A stretch of 59,863 bases of DNA from Bacteroidota bacterium (GTDB lineage: Bacteria > Bacteroidota > Bacteroidia > Chitinophagales > Chitinophagaceae), in the NCBI GenBank assembly GCA_947451115.1, contig CANFXV010000014.1, forward strand, positions 1 through 59,863, in the 5' to 3' direction. Positions 25,867 through 34,177 of the stretch are shown here, piece after piece. The position numbers were made by a program, and so were the translations under genes. The notes under the pieces are model-generated. The model searched no databases. It was not told the DNA's origin and worked only from the letters and a program-made list of their open reading frames with translations. Positions within the stretch are counted from its first letter, which is position 1. Every line of letters begins with the position of its first letter.

Positions 25867-27546
25867 TTATAAGTTTCCTTTTTTCAATTCATTTACTGCG
25901 AACTCAGCAGCACGAGCAGTAAATGCCATATAGGTCAAAGAGGGATTTACGCAAGATGAACTTGCCATAAATGCACCATCTGTTACAAATACATTGGGCG
26001 CATCCCATACTTGGTTATTGCCATTCAATACAGAGGTTTTAGGATCTCTTCCCATACGTGCTGTACCCATTTCATGAATACCTCTACCTGGGGTGCCATC
26101 GCCTTCACGTCCTTGAACATTTTTCACGCCTGCTTTTTCTAACATCTCTTGTGCATCCGCTAAAATATCTTTACGCATTTTTTTCTCGTTGTCTTTTAAC
26201 TCACAATCGATGTTTAAAACATTCAAGCCCCATTTGTCTTTCACTGTTTTATCCAAGGTTACTTTATTAGTTGGGTCTGGCAACATCTCACCAAAACCAC
26301 CCATGCCCACTGTCCATCCACCTGGTTCAGTCATGGCATCTTTGAATTCACCACCAATAGAAAATTCAGCCACATCATGTTTCCAGCCTTGCCTTGTTCC
26401 ACTACCTTGGTAACCAAAACCACGCACATAGTCACGTTTGTCATCACCCACATTTCTAAAACGTGGGATATAAAAACCATTGGCGCGACGACCAAAAGTG
26501 TATTTGTCTTCATACCCTTCTACAGTTCCACCAGCGCCAATGCCTAAATGGTGGTCCATTAAGTTTTTACCCAAAGCATCGCTGCTGCTACCCAATCCAC
26601 CTTCCCAAACATCGGTAGCAGAGTTCATTAATAACCAAGTACTATTTAAAGTAGAAGCATTTACAAAAATTATTTTTGCTTTGTATTCAATAGTTTTATT
26701 GGTTTCGGCATCTAATACCATTACACCAGTAGCGCGTTTTTTATCTTTGTCATATTTAATTTCAGTGACAATACTCCAAGGTCTTAAAGTTAAATTACCC
26801 GTGGCCATCGCCGCTGGTAAAGTAGAAGACTGTGTACTAAAATATCCACCAAAAGGACAACCCAACCAACATTTATTTCTAAACTGACAACCGGGACGGC
26901 CTTCATGTGGTACGGTAATATTGGCTGTACGACCTATAATTAAGTGACGAGCCCCTTTGTAAATATCTTTAATTCTTGCAGCTACATCTTTCTCCACACA
27001 AGTTAAATCCATGGCAGGTAAAAATTGTCCATCCGGTAAAACGGCTAAGCCATCACGATTACCACTAATACCTGCAAATTTTTCTACATAATCATACCAG
27101 GGTTCAATTTCTTTGTAACGCACAGGCCAATCCACACCATGTCCATCTTTTGCATTGGCTTCAAAATCCAAATCAGACCAACGGTAAGATTGACGGCCCC
27201 ACATTAAAGAACGACCTCCCACATGGTATCCTCTAAACCAATCGAAACGTTTGGTTTCAACATAAGGGCTGTCTTTATCGGAACACCAATAATCTAAATT
27301 GGTTTCGTTCAAAGGATAATCTCTTTTTAAAACAGGATAGTCTTTGATCATCTCTTGCGTGCGTGTGCCACGATGAGGATAATCCCAAGCTTCTTTGTTT
27401 GCATTGACATAGTCTTTAATATGTTCGATATTTCTACCGCGTTCCAACATTAATACCTTTAACCCTTTTTGGGTAAGCTCTTTAGCTGCCCATCCACCGC
27501 TAATTCCAGAGCCCACTACAATTGCATCATACTGTTGTTCTGCCAT
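25867..27546 (-). CDS. GMC-family FAD oxidoreductase, sugar dehydrogenase large subunit
   Basis: A 559-residue glucose-methanol-choline oxidoreductase. The FAD dinucleotide motif VVGSGISGGWAAKEL starts at residue 11. The GGRSLMWGRQSYRW region (near 113-126), a Cys-rich stretch FRNKCWLGCPFGG (near 220-232) and the C-terminal GIHEMGTARMG...VNPSLTYMAF with the catalytic His and Asn are intact. It has no signal of its own, while its partner subunit has a Tat lipoprotein signal, so it is probably carried out in complex. The likely reaction is C3 oxidation of a glycoside or free sugar, with electrons passing to a cytochrome c. Confidence 0.9.
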   Translation of the reverse strand: MAEQQYDAIVVGSGISGGWAAKELTQKGLKVLMLERGRNIEHIKDYVNANKEAWDYPHRGTRTQEMIKDYPVLKRDYPLNETNLDYWCSDKDSPYVETKRFDWFRGYHVGGRSLMWGRQSYRWSDLDFEANAKDGHGVDWPVRYKEIEPWYDYVEKFAGISGNRDGLAVLPDGQFLPAMDLTCVEKDVAARIKDIYKGARHLIIGRTANITVPHEGRPGCQFRNKCWLGCPFGGYFSTQSSTLPAAMATGNLTLRPWSIVTEIKYDKDKKRATGVMVLDAETNKTIEYKAKIIFVNASTLNSTWLLMNSATDVWEGGLGSSSDALGKNLMDHHLGIGAGGTVEGYEDKYTFGRRANGFYIPRFRNVGDDKRDYVRGFGYQGSGTRQGWKHDVAEFSIGGEFKDAMTEPGGWTVGMGGFGEMLPDPTNKVTLDKTVKDKWGLNVLNIDCELKDNEKKMRKDILADAQEMLEKAGVKNVQGREGDGTPGRGIHEMGTARMGRDPKTSVLNGNNQVWDAPNVFVTDGAFMASSSCVNPSLTYMAFTARAAEFAVNELKKGNL

Positions 27547-27592
27547 CTTATAAATTTTTAGAATTGATTGTTATATATTAAAATAAATAAAT

Positions 27593-28486
27593 TTAAACGT
27601 CGCAAATTTTAACTGAGGCTGCTAAAGAAGCAATCGGATCTTTATCTGCCGGAATAAATTCTTGTGCCACATAGCCCTTGAAACCTGTTTTAACAATGGC
27701 ACGCATAATGGCTGGATAATTTAATTCTTGTCTTTCATCAATTTCATTTCTACCTGGCACACCTCCAGTATGGTAATGTCCAAAATATTGATGATCTCTT
27801 TGAATGGTTCGAATGATGTCTCCTTCATCAATTTGCATATGGTAAATATCAAAGAGCAATTTGAAATTAGGCGTATCTAATCGTTTGCACAATTCAATGC
27901 CCCAGCTTGATTTATCACACATGTAATCTTTATGGTCTACTCGTGAATTTAAAAGTTCCATTTGAAGTATCACGCCTCTTTTTTCTGCATGTGCTAAAAT
28001 TCTTTTTAAACCTGTTACACAATTTTTTAATCCAGTCTCATCATCCATACCTCTTCTGCTTCCAGAGAAACATATTAGGTTCGTATAACCAGCGTCAGCA
28101 ACGTAATCGATGTGGTCGGTATAATTTTTAACTAATTTATCATGGTATTGTAAAGTATTAAAACCATCGGTTAAATTTAATTCTGCACCCCAGCACATGG
28201 TAGCGGTCAATCCATTTTCTTTTAACACTTTCCAATCAGATGGACCTACTAAATCCATTCCAATCATGCCAATTTCTTTAAAGCTTTTTGCCAAAGATTC
28301 CAATGGAATTTTACTGTAACACCATCTGCAAGCAGTATGATTGATATTCCCTTTTAGAGGAGAGGCACTTGTTTGATTTTTCACGGCTGCAAAAATATTT
28401 GAAGGAAGTGCAACACCTGTTGCAAGTGCAGCAGATCCAGTTAAAACTTGTTTAATTAGTTTACGTCTATTGACATTGGATGACAT
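27593..28486 (-). CDS. Tat-exported hydroxypyruvate-isomerase-like TIM barrel
   Basis: A 297-residue TIM barrel with a twin-arginine signal (R7 R8 K9 L10 I11, then a hydrophobic stretch to about 33). The domain begins HTACRWCYSKIPLES, which resembles hydroxypyruvate isomerase (Hyi). Metal and active-site segments are LQMELLNSRVDH (near 180), LLFDIYHMQIDEGD (near 212) and GHYHTGGVPGRNEID (near 240), ending VAQEF. It is the first gene of the minus-strand operon with the GMC dehydrogenase. A periplasmic keto-sugar isomerase is the simplest reading. Confidence 0.83.
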   Translation of the reverse strand: MSSNVNRRKLIKQVLTGSAALATGVALPSNIFAAVKNQTSASPLKGNINHTACRWCYSKIPLESLAKSFKEIGMIGMDLVGPSDWKVLKENGLTATMCWGAELNLTDGFNTLQYHDKLVKNYTDHIDYVADAGYTNLICFSGSRRGMDDETGLKNCVTGLKRILAHAEKRGVILQMELLNSRVDHKDYMCDKSSWGIELCKRLDTPNFKLLFDIYHMQIDEGDIIRTIQRDHQYFGHYHTGGVPGRNEIDERQELNYPAIMRAIVKTGFKGYVAQEFIPADKDPIASLAASVKICDV

Positions 28487-28576
28487 AGCAGAATCGTTAG
28501 GTTTACAATAAAGTTGATTGGATAAATATAATTTTTATTTCCTGTTTTTAAAAAAATAATTGATGGAAAAAGGAGG

Positions 28577-28590
28577 TAATTTGCAAAATA
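28577..28590. promoter_or_regulatory. Palindromic element in the divergent sugar-oxidation promoter region
   Basis: TAATTTGCAAAATA reads TAnTTTG on both strands, one base shorter than the usual TAnnTTTG box. It lies midway between the divergent operons, about 90 bases from each start codon, so it could serve both. The rest of the 188-base gap (28487-28674) is AT-rich, and I see no other operator or hairpin in it. Confidence 0.35.
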
Positions 28591-28674
28591 ATAAGGAAAT
28601 TGCTACTAGTAATACTTCGAAAGTGTTAGATTGACACATTCAAACGATTTTTAAGCCAAAAAAATACTCAAAAA

Positions 28675-29841
28675 ATGAACCGAAAACTTAGAATGGGAAT
28701 GGTAGGTGGAGGAAAAGATGCCTTCATTGGTGCCATCCACAGACTTGCTGCCAACATGGATGGACTCATTGAAATTAGCTGTGGTGCCTTAAGCATCAAT
28801 CCCGAGGTGGCAGTGGCCTCTGGTGAAGCTTTATTTCTTCCAAAAGAAAGAACCTATTTGACTTATGAAGAGATGATCAAAAAAGAAGCAAGTTTGCCAG
28901 CCGATCAGAGAATGGATTTTGTGACTATAGTAACGCCCAACTTTGCGCATTTTGCTCCAGCCATGATGGCGCTTGATCATGGCTTTCATGTAGTGATTGA
29001 AAAACCCATTACTTTTTCATTAGAGGAGGCAAAAGAATTAAAGAAAAAATTAGACGAAACAGGCTTGACCCTATGTTTAACACATACTTATTCTGGCTAT
29101 CCAATGGTAAAACATGCCAAAGCCATGGTGAAAGACGGACAATTGGGAAAGATTCGTAAGATATGGGTGGAATATGCGCAAGGCTGGTTAAGTAGATTGT
29201 CAGAAAGAGAAGGCAATGCACAGGCCGCATGGAGAACCGATCCAAAAAAATCTGGAAAGAGTTCTGTGATGGGTGACATTGGAACCCATGCAGCACATTT
29301 AGCAGAATACATTAGTGGTGCAAAAATTTCAGAAGTATGTGCCGAATTAAATACCATGGTAGAAGGAAGAATGTTGGATGATGATGGTGCCGTTATGTTA
29401 AAATTTGACAATGGCGCTAAGGGGGTATTAATGGCCTCACAAGTAGCAGCAGGTGAAGAGAACAATTTAAAAATTAGAATTTATGGGGAGAAAGGCGGCA
29501 TCGAATGGATGCAACACGAGCCAAATACATTACATGTAAAATGGTTAGACCAACCTGCACAAGTATTAAGAGCGGGTGGTAATTATGGAGATAGACTGTC
29601 TCCTGTGGCCATTCACAATAGCCGTACACCAGGAGGACATCCAGAAGGATATTTAGAAGCCTTCGCCAATATCTACCGCAATTTTGCATTAACCCTTGGC
29701 TGTAAAATAGATGGAAAGCAACCAAGTGCAGAAATGTTAGACTTCCCTGGCATTGAAGATGGCTTAAGAGGAATGGCATTTATTGATAACGTAGTAGCAT
29801 CATCGCAGTCCGATAACAAATGGACGCCTTATGTTTTATAA
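28675..29841 (+). CDS. Cytosolic Gfo/Idh/MocA-family oxidoreductase
   Basis: A 388-residue NAD(P)-dependent oxidoreductase without a signal peptide. It has the Rossmann motif VGGGKDAFIG (near 10), the EKP lysine in VVIEKPITFSLEEA (near 106-119), the AHTYSGYP-like segment (LTHTYSGYP near 139), and MGDIGTHAAHLAEY (near 198-211) with the catalytic His. Family members oxidise or reduce sugar C2/C3 positions. It is the first gene of the plus-strand operon divergent from the GMC dehydrogenase operon, and could process the imported keto-sugar. Confidence 0.9.
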   Translation: MNRKLRMGMVGGGKDAFIGAIHRLAANMDGLIEISCGALSINPEVAVASGEALFLPKERTYLTYEEMIKKEASLPADQRMDFVTIVTPNFAHFAPAMMALDHGFHVVIEKPITFSLEEAKELKKKLDETGLTLCLTHTYSGYPMVKHAKAMVKDGQLGKIRKIWVEYAQGWLSRLSEREGNAQAAWRTDPKKSGKSSVMGDIGTHAAHLAEYISGAKISEVCAELNTMVEGRMLDDDGAVMLKFDNGAKGVLMASQVAAGEENNLKIRIYGEKGGIEWMQHEPNTLHVKWLDQPAQVLRAGGNYGDRLSPVAIHNSRTPGGHPEGYLEAFANIYRNFALTLGCKIDGKQPSAEMLDFPGIEDGLRGMAFIDNVVASSQSDNKWTPYVL

Positions 29842-29850
29842 AATAAATTT

Positions 29851-30903
29851 ATGACAACAATTAAAGGACCCGCAATTTTTTTAGCCCAATTCATGGGCGA
29901 CGAAGCCCCCTTCAATACTTTAGAAAGTATTTGTAAATGGGCAGCTGGATTAGGTTTCAAAGGCGTACAAATTCCTAGTTGGGACCCAAGATGCATCGAT
30001 TTAAAAAAAGCTGCAGAAAGTAAAACTTATGCAGATGAGCTAAAAGCTATTGTTGCAAAAGCGGGTATGGAGATCACCGAATTGTCTTCTCATTTACAAG
30101 GACAATTGGTCGCCGTTCACCCAGCTTATGATGCACAATTTGATGGCTTCGCTCCCAAAGAAGTACATGGCAATTCAAAAGCCAGAACGGAGTGGGCGGT
30201 GCAACAATTAATGTATGCAGCCAAGGCTTCACAAAATTTAGGATTGAATGCACATGCCACATTTAGTGGTTCCCTATTGTGGCACACTGTTTACCCATGG
30301 CCACAAAGACCAGCAGGATTAGTAGAAACCGGTTTCACTGAACTAGCTAAAAGATGGATGCCCATCTTGAATGAATTTGATAAAGTAGGGGTTGATCTTT
30401 GTTATGAAATTCATCCTGGTGAAGATTTACACGATGGTGTTACTTATGAAATGTTTTTAGATAAAGTAAAGCAACATCCACGTGCATGTCTTTTATATGA
30501 TCCCTCTCACTTTGTTTTGCAATGCATGGATTACTTAGGTTATATCGATGCTTTTCATGAGCGTATTAAAATGTTCCATGTAAAAGATGCGGAATTTAAC
30601 CCGACAGCAAAGCAAGGGGTTTATGGTGGTTATCAAAACTGGATTGACCGTGCAGGCAGATTTAGATCACTTGGCGATGGTCAAGTAGACTTTAAAAGTA
30701 TCTTTAGCAAACTAGCCGCCTACAATTACAAAGGTTGGGCGGTGATGGAATGGGAATGCGCCATCAAACATCCTGAAGTGGGTGCTGCAGAAGGTGCGGT
30801 CTTTATTCAAAAAAATATCATTAAAGTAACAGAAAAAGCATTCGATGATTTTGCCAACACAGGATCAGACGAGGCATTTAATAAAAAAATATTGGGTATT
30901 TAA
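29851..30903 (+). CDS. Sugar phosphate isomerase/epimerase-like TIM barrel
   Basis: A 350-residue cytosolic TIM barrel, no signal peptide. Recognisable segments are QIPSWDPRCIDL (near 40-51), ELSSHLQGQLVAVHPAY, ATFSGSLLWHTVYPWPQRP, CYEIHPGEDLHDG (near 190), LLYDPSHFVLQCMDY and MFHVKDAEFNPT. It matches a large Bacteroidota and Planctomycetota family always found near Gfo/Idh/MocA oxidoreductases. It lies 9 bases after the oxidoreductase gene. An isomerase or epimerase acting on the same keto-sugar is the likely role. Confidence 0.88.
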   Translation: MTTIKGPAIFLAQFMGDEAPFNTLESICKWAAGLGFKGVQIPSWDPRCIDLKKAAESKTYADELKAIVAKAGMEITELSSHLQGQLVAVHPAYDAQFDGFAPKEVHGNSKARTEWAVQQLMYAAKASQNLGLNAHATFSGSLLWHTVYPWPQRPAGLVETGFTELAKRWMPILNEFDKVGVDLCYEIHPGEDLHDGVTYEMFLDKVKQHPRACLLYDPSHFVLQCMDYLGYIDAFHERIKMFHVKDAEFNPTAKQGVYGGYQNWIDRAGRFRSLGDGQVDFKSIFSKLAAYNYKGWAVMEWECAIKHPEVGAAEGAVFIQKNIIKVTEKAFDDFANTGSDEAFNKKILGI

Positions 30904-30922
30904 ACATTTAAAAGTAAGAAGT

Positions 30923-31318
30923 ATGAAGCAGGTTTTATTTATGATGACAGCAGTAGTAGCCTTGATGGCATGTGGTGGTGGATCAACAGAAGCAACAAAA
31001 ACAGCAACTGCTAATGTAGCAGCCGCACCCGCTGGTAACGCTTTGTCTGATAATCCAGATTATCAAAAAGGATTGGCCTTAGTAGCAGGAAGTGATTGTT
31101 TGACTTGTCATAAAACTAGTGAAAAGAATATTGGACCTGCTTATAAAGATGTAGCAGCAAAATATGAGCACAATGAGGAAAATGTCAAAATGTTGGTTTC
31201 GAAAATTATTAAAGGCGGAAGTGGCAATTGGGGCGCTATCCCAATGACCCCACATCCTCAATTAAAACCAGAAGATGTAGAGCAAATGGTTAAATATATA
31301 TTACTTTTAAAGAAGTAA
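30923..31318 (+). CDS. Monoheme cytochrome c lipoprotein
   Basis: A 131-residue protein from the ATG at 30923; earlier in-frame starts lie within the preceding gene. A lipoprotein signal ends at lipobox LMAC (C17), a low-complexity Ala/Thr linker follows, and then a class I cytochrome c domain with heme motif CLTCH (C59, C62, H63) and a Met ligand in IPMTPHP. It is the natural electron acceptor for the GMC dehydrogenase encoded divergently, as the cytochrome subunit is in gluconate and glucoside dehydrogenases. Confidence 0.9.
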   Translation: MKQVLFMMTAVVALMACGGGSTEATKTATANVAAAPAGNALSDNPDYQKGLALVAGSDCLTCHKTSEKNIGPAYKDVAAKYEHNEENVKMLVSKIIKGGSGNWGAIPMTPHPQLKPEDVEQMVKYILLLKK

Positions 31319-31362
31319 TGTAATCCACCATAGGATTCACTTTTAACGCTTAACTAATTTAC

Positions 31363-32046
31363 ATGAAAACATTTCTAATGGCAATGTTGGTGAGCGCTGT
31401 TTGTATTCAAGCAAGCGCACAAGAAAACTGGATTTCCTTATTTGATGGCAAGACCTTGAATGGCTGGCATACTTATGCAAAAGAAGAAGTAGGAAGCCTT
31501 TGGCAGGTACAAGATGGTGCCATCACTTTAGATCCAGCGCATAGAACAAAGAATGGCGGTGGTGACATTGTAACTAATGAATCATTTAATGACTTTCATT
31601 TACAATTAGAGTGGAAGATTGCTAAAAACGGCAACAGCGGTATCATCTTTTTTATACAAGAAGATCCTAGATATAAAAACACTTGGTTTACTGGACCAGA
31701 AATGCAAGTGCTGGACAATGATGGCCATGAAGATGGAAAGATCATCAAGCACAGAGCTGGCAATTTATATGATTTAATTGCAGGCACAGAAGGTGCAGTT
31801 AAAGAAGTGGGTGAGTGGAACTTAGTAGACATCATCAATGAAAAAGGGGTGCTTACTTTAAAATTGAATGGCATAGAAACCGCTAAAACTACCTTAGGTG
31901 ATGACCACTGGAAAGAGCTAATAAAAAATAGTAAATTTTCAAAAGGGGAATCCCCTGACTTTGGAAAAATATTTTCTGGAAAAATTGCCTTGCAAGACCA
32001 TGGCAATGGCGTTGCTTATAGAAACATTCGTATTCAAAAATTATAA
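31363..32046 (+). CDS. Secreted DUF1080 protein (3-keto-disaccharide hydrolase family)
   Basis: A 227-residue secreted protein with a signal peptide (1-19, ending ASAQ) and one DUF1080 beta-sandwich domain: WISLFDGKTLNGWH near the start, FHLQLEWKIAKNGNSGI (near 70-86), GPEMQVLDNDGH, and the final IALQDHGNGVAYRNIRI. DUF1080 proteins are described as acting on 3-keto-glycosides, breaking the glycosidic bond after C3 oxidation. With a GMC dehydrogenase, its small subunit and a cytochrome c nearby, that activity fits well. The exact mechanism, hydrolysis or elimination, is not decided by sequence. Confidence 0.88.
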   Translation: MKTFLMAMLVSAVCIQASAQENWISLFDGKTLNGWHTYAKEEVGSLWQVQDGAITLDPAHRTKNGGGDIVTNESFNDFHLQLEWKIAKNGNSGIIFFIQEDPRYKNTWFTGPEMQVLDNDGHEDGKIIKHRAGNLYDLIAGTEGAVKEVGEWNLVDIINEKGVLTLKLNGIETAKTTLGDDHWKELIKNSKFSKGESPDFGKIFSGKIALQDHGNGVAYRNIRIQKL

Positions 32047-32049
32047 TTC

Positions 32050-32496
32050 ATGGTAGTGCAAACTATTCATGAAAACTTCATGCGTCAGGCCCTCGTGCAA
32101 GCACAGAGGGCCTTTGAAATGGATGAAGTGCCCGTGGGCGCTATTTTAGTAATGCATGAAAAAATTATTGCTAAAGCGCACAATCAAGTTCAATTGCTAA
32201 AAGATGTAACTGCACATGCAGAAATCTTAGCCATTACCAGTGCCTGCGAAAGTTTACAAGCCAAGTACTTGCCCGAAGCTACACTCTATGTTACACTAGA
32301 GCCTTGTTTGATGTGTGCAGGTGCTTTGTATTGGAATAAAATTGGCCATATTGTTTTTGGCGCTTATGATGAAAAAAATAGTTACCGCAGGGTTACAGAA
32401 AAAAATCCTTTTCATCCTTCCACCACCATTATTGGTGGTATACTCCAAGACGACTGCGCTGCGCTCATGCAATCTTTTTTTAAAGCCAAACGATAA
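32050..32496 (+). CDS. tadA: tRNA adenosine(34) deaminase
   Basis: A 148-residue zinc deaminase that converts A34 of tRNA-Arg to inosine. The zinc and catalytic motifs TAHAEILAI (near 56) and LEPCLMCAGAL (near 83-93) are intact, as is the N-terminal FMRQALVQAQRAFEMDEVPVGAI. It begins 3 bases after the DUF1080 gene, so it appears to be carried at the end of the sugar-oxidation operon. A nucleoside or guanine deaminase is a less likely alternative. Confidence 0.88.
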   Translation: MVVQTIHENFMRQALVQAQRAFEMDEVPVGAILVMHEKIIAKAHNQVQLLKDVTAHAEILAITSACESLQAKYLPEATLYVTLEPCLMCAGALYWNKIGHIVFGAYDEKNSYRRVTEKNPFHPSTTIIGGILQDDCAALMQSFFKAKR

Positions 32497-32529
32497 TTAG
32501 TTTACTTATAAAGCTTTGTAAAAAATAGC

Positions 32530-32566
32530 TTTCCTGCGTAATCCTAAAAACGGATTACTTCGGAAA
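32530..32566 (+). other. Imperfect hairpin between tadA and sodB
   Basis: GTAATCC (32538-32544) pairs with GGATTAC (32552-32558) around a 7-base loop, and TTTCC (32530-32534) with GGAAA (32562-32566) after a 3x3 internal loop. No T-tract follows directly, so it is not a standard terminator. The rest of the 198-base gap holds only the sodB promoter box. Confidence 0.4.
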
Positions 32567-32654
32567 CTATTTATTTACTGCGCTTCAGACTAGCCTTTAT
32601 TTTCTATTTCAGGAAAAAAAGAGGGCCACTCGCTTAAATCAACGCAAAGCATTG

Positions 32655-32662
32655 TAATTTTG
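32655..32662 (+). promoter_or_regulatory. -7 box of sodB
   Basis: TAATTTTG is a perfect TAnnTTTG box. It predicts a start near 32666, about 29 bases before the sodB ATG. No well-spaced -33 TTTG is seen. Confidence 0.6.
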
Positions 32663-32694
32663 GGCTTCATTCGCAAACACAATAAATAAAAAAT

Positions 32695-33300
32695 ATGTCA
32701 TTTACTTTACCAGCATTACCCTACGCGCACGAAGCCCTAGAGCCACATTTTGATACTTTAACCATGCAAATTCATCATGGTAAACACCATCAAGCCTATG
32801 TAGATAATTTAAACAAGGCGGTGGCTGGAACACCTAACGAAGGCAAAAGTTTAGAAGAATTAGTAAAAGTAGCCGGAACCATTAGTCCTGCTGTTAGAAA
32901 TAATGGTGGCGGACATTGGAACCATAGTTTCTTTTGGGCAAGCTTAGCACCAAACGCTGGTGGAGCTCCATCGGGCGCTTTAGCCGAAGCAATCAATGCT
33001 GCTTTTGGAAGTTTTGATGCATTTAAAGAAAAATTTGCAGCAGCAGGTATGACTCGTTTTGGAAGTGGCTGGGCTTGGTTAATTGTAAAAGACGGAAAAT
33101 TAGAAGTAAGCTCTACACCCAATCAAGACAATCCTTTAATGGATGTTGCAGAAGTAAAAGGCCATCCTATTTTAGGTGCCGATGTTTGGGAACATGCTTA
33201 TTATTTAAAATATCAAAATAGAAGAGCCGATTATTTAGCTGCTTTTTGGAATTTAGTCAACTGGTCAGTGATTGCTGATCGTTTGGCTGCTGCGAAATAA
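32695..33300 (+). CDS. sodB: Superoxide dismutase, Fe/Mn type
   Basis: A 201-residue cytosolic superoxide dismutase. Metal ligands are visible: the N-terminal His in [16 protein letters not shown] region (near 27), [10 protein letters not shown] (His near 81), and [15 protein letters not shown] with Asp and His (near 163-167). The GGG stretch before the second His and the QNRRADYL end are usual. It has its own promoter and terminator, so it is a single-gene unit. Metal preference, iron or manganese, is not settled from sequence. Confidence 0.95.
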   Translation: MSFTLPALPYAHEALEPHFDTLTMQIHHGKHHQAYVDNLNKAVAGTPNEGKSLEELVKVAGTISPAVRNNGGGHWNHSFFWASLAPNAGGAPSGALAEAINAAFGSFDAFKEKFAAAGMTRFGSGWAWLIVKDGKLEVSSTPNQDNPLMDVAEVKGHPILGADVWEHAYYLKYQNRRADYLAAFWNLVNWSVIADRLAAAK

Positions 33301-33336
33301 TAGCAAAAGTATTTATACTCGAAACAATTTTATACT

Positions 33337-33368
33337 AAAAACCTGCACTTAAAATTGCGGGTTTTTTT
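33337..33368 (+). terminator. Intrinsic terminator after sodB
   Basis: AAAACCTGC (33337-33346 region) pairs with GCGGGTTT (33357-33364) including one G-T pair, around a 10-base AT loop, followed by a run of T to 33368. Confidence 0.75.
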
Positions 33369-33410
33369 ATGTCTACTGCTATAAAACTTATATAGATAGA
33401 GTTGATGCAT

Positions 33411-33644
33411 CTATGGCACTGGGTCATAGCCCTGACCACCACCTGGCCTACACCTGCTTAATCTTTTGGCGCCTAAATAAATACCTTTAATGGGTCCGTA
33501 TTTTTGAATGGCTTCACTTGTATAATGAGAACAAGAGGGCGTGAATCTACATTTACTAGCACCCATCCAAGGAGAGATCACGTATTGATAAAAACGTATC
33601 AGTAGGATAAAAGGAAAGGCTAGTATTTTTTTAAATGTAGGCAA
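33411..33644 (-). CDS. yidD: Membrane protein insertion efficiency factor YidD
   Basis: A 77-residue YidD/DUF37 protein. The conserved core is intact: [20 protein letters not shown], then [10 protein letters not shown] and GYDPVP at the end, with three conserved cysteines. It is thought to assist YidC-mediated membrane protein insertion. It lies 11 bases after rnpA, in the classic rpmH-rnpA-yidD order. yidC itself is not in the window. Confidence 0.93.
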   Translation of the reverse strand: MPTFKKILAFPFILLIRFYQYVISPWMGASKCRFTPSCSHYTSEAIQKYGPIKGIYLGAKRLSRCRPGGGQGYDPVP

Positions 33645-33655
33645 TTGATTTTCGA

Positions 33656-34069
33656 TTATGATTTTTTCATTTTAACCACCAGTAGGGCTAGCGCTTCTTT
33701 AACTTTTGCTTGAATTTCTAATTGGCTAAGTACATGGGCATCGGTGTAGAGAAAAAATAAATTAACACGTTTATTGTCTAGTACAGCCTGGGTTAAGAAA
33801 TTAGGTTTTTCTAATCGGTAGGCTTCTCTTAATAATCTTTTCACTCTATTGCGTTGCACTGCTTTTCTAAAAGTTCTGCTAGGCGCCCCCACCCCTGCTT
33901 GCAACAAACCAGTAAGCGCTGGTTGATCCGTGCTGGGGGCCATTGCTTCAATGGTATAAATAAGTCTAATGGGAAATACAGTAATCGCCTGCCCTTTAGA
34001 AAACAAATATTGTGTTTGCTTTCTACTTTTTAATTTATCTATTTTTTGATATGTAAAAACCTTGGACAA
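33656..34069 (-). CDS. rnpA: Ribonuclease P protein component
   Basis: A 137-residue basic protein that partners the RNase P RNA in tRNA 5' processing. It has [16 protein letters not shown] near the N-terminus and the signature region [19 protein letters not shown] (near 70-88). The only workable start is a TTG at 34069, because no in-frame ATG lies between the upstream stops and the conserved region. A perfect -7 box ends 5 bases before this codon, so the transcript may have almost no leader. rpmH lies upstream, past a terminator. Confidence 0.9.
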   Translation of the reverse strand: MSKVFTYQKIDKLKSRKQTQYLFSKGQAITVFPIRLIYTIEAMAPSTDQPALTGLLQAGVGAPSRTFRKAVQRNRVKRLLREAYRLEKPNFLTQAVLDNKRVNLFFLYTDAHVLSQLEIQAKVKEALALLVVKMKKS

Positions 34070-34074
34070 TGCAT

Positions 34075-34082
34075 CAAAATTA
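34075..34082 (-). promoter_or_regulatory. Possible -7 box of rnpA
   Basis: TAATTTTG on the minus strand is a perfect TAnnTTTG box located between the rpmH terminator and the rnpA TTG. The predicted start near 34071 would leave a leader of about two bases. Chance occurrence in AT-rich DNA is possible. Confidence 0.4.
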
Positions 34083-34089
34083 AAGTGAT

Positions 34090-34123
34090 AAAAAAAGTCC
34101 CTCCCGAAAACGGGAAGGACTTT
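34090..34123 (-). terminator. Intrinsic terminator between rpmH and rnpA
   Basis: On the minus strand AAAGTCC pairs with GGACTTT and CCCG with CGGG around a TTTT loop, with one mismatch in the stem, followed by seven T (34096 down to 34090). It should stop or reduce transcription from rpmH before rnpA. Confidence 0.8.
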
Positions 34124-34177
34124 AAAATTATTGAATTTATTTGTAATAGTTAGAAAGGGATACTTCCTAGATTAAAT

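Noticed and set aside
28563..28634. A 23-codon frame in the gap between the divergent sugar-oxidation operons
   Set aside because: It is too short to judge, with no conserved feature, and overlaps the probable promoter element.
32497..32694. tRNA or small RNA gene in the largest gap
   Set aside because: No cloverleaf or T-loop consensus could be found; only a hairpin and the sodB -7 box are seen.
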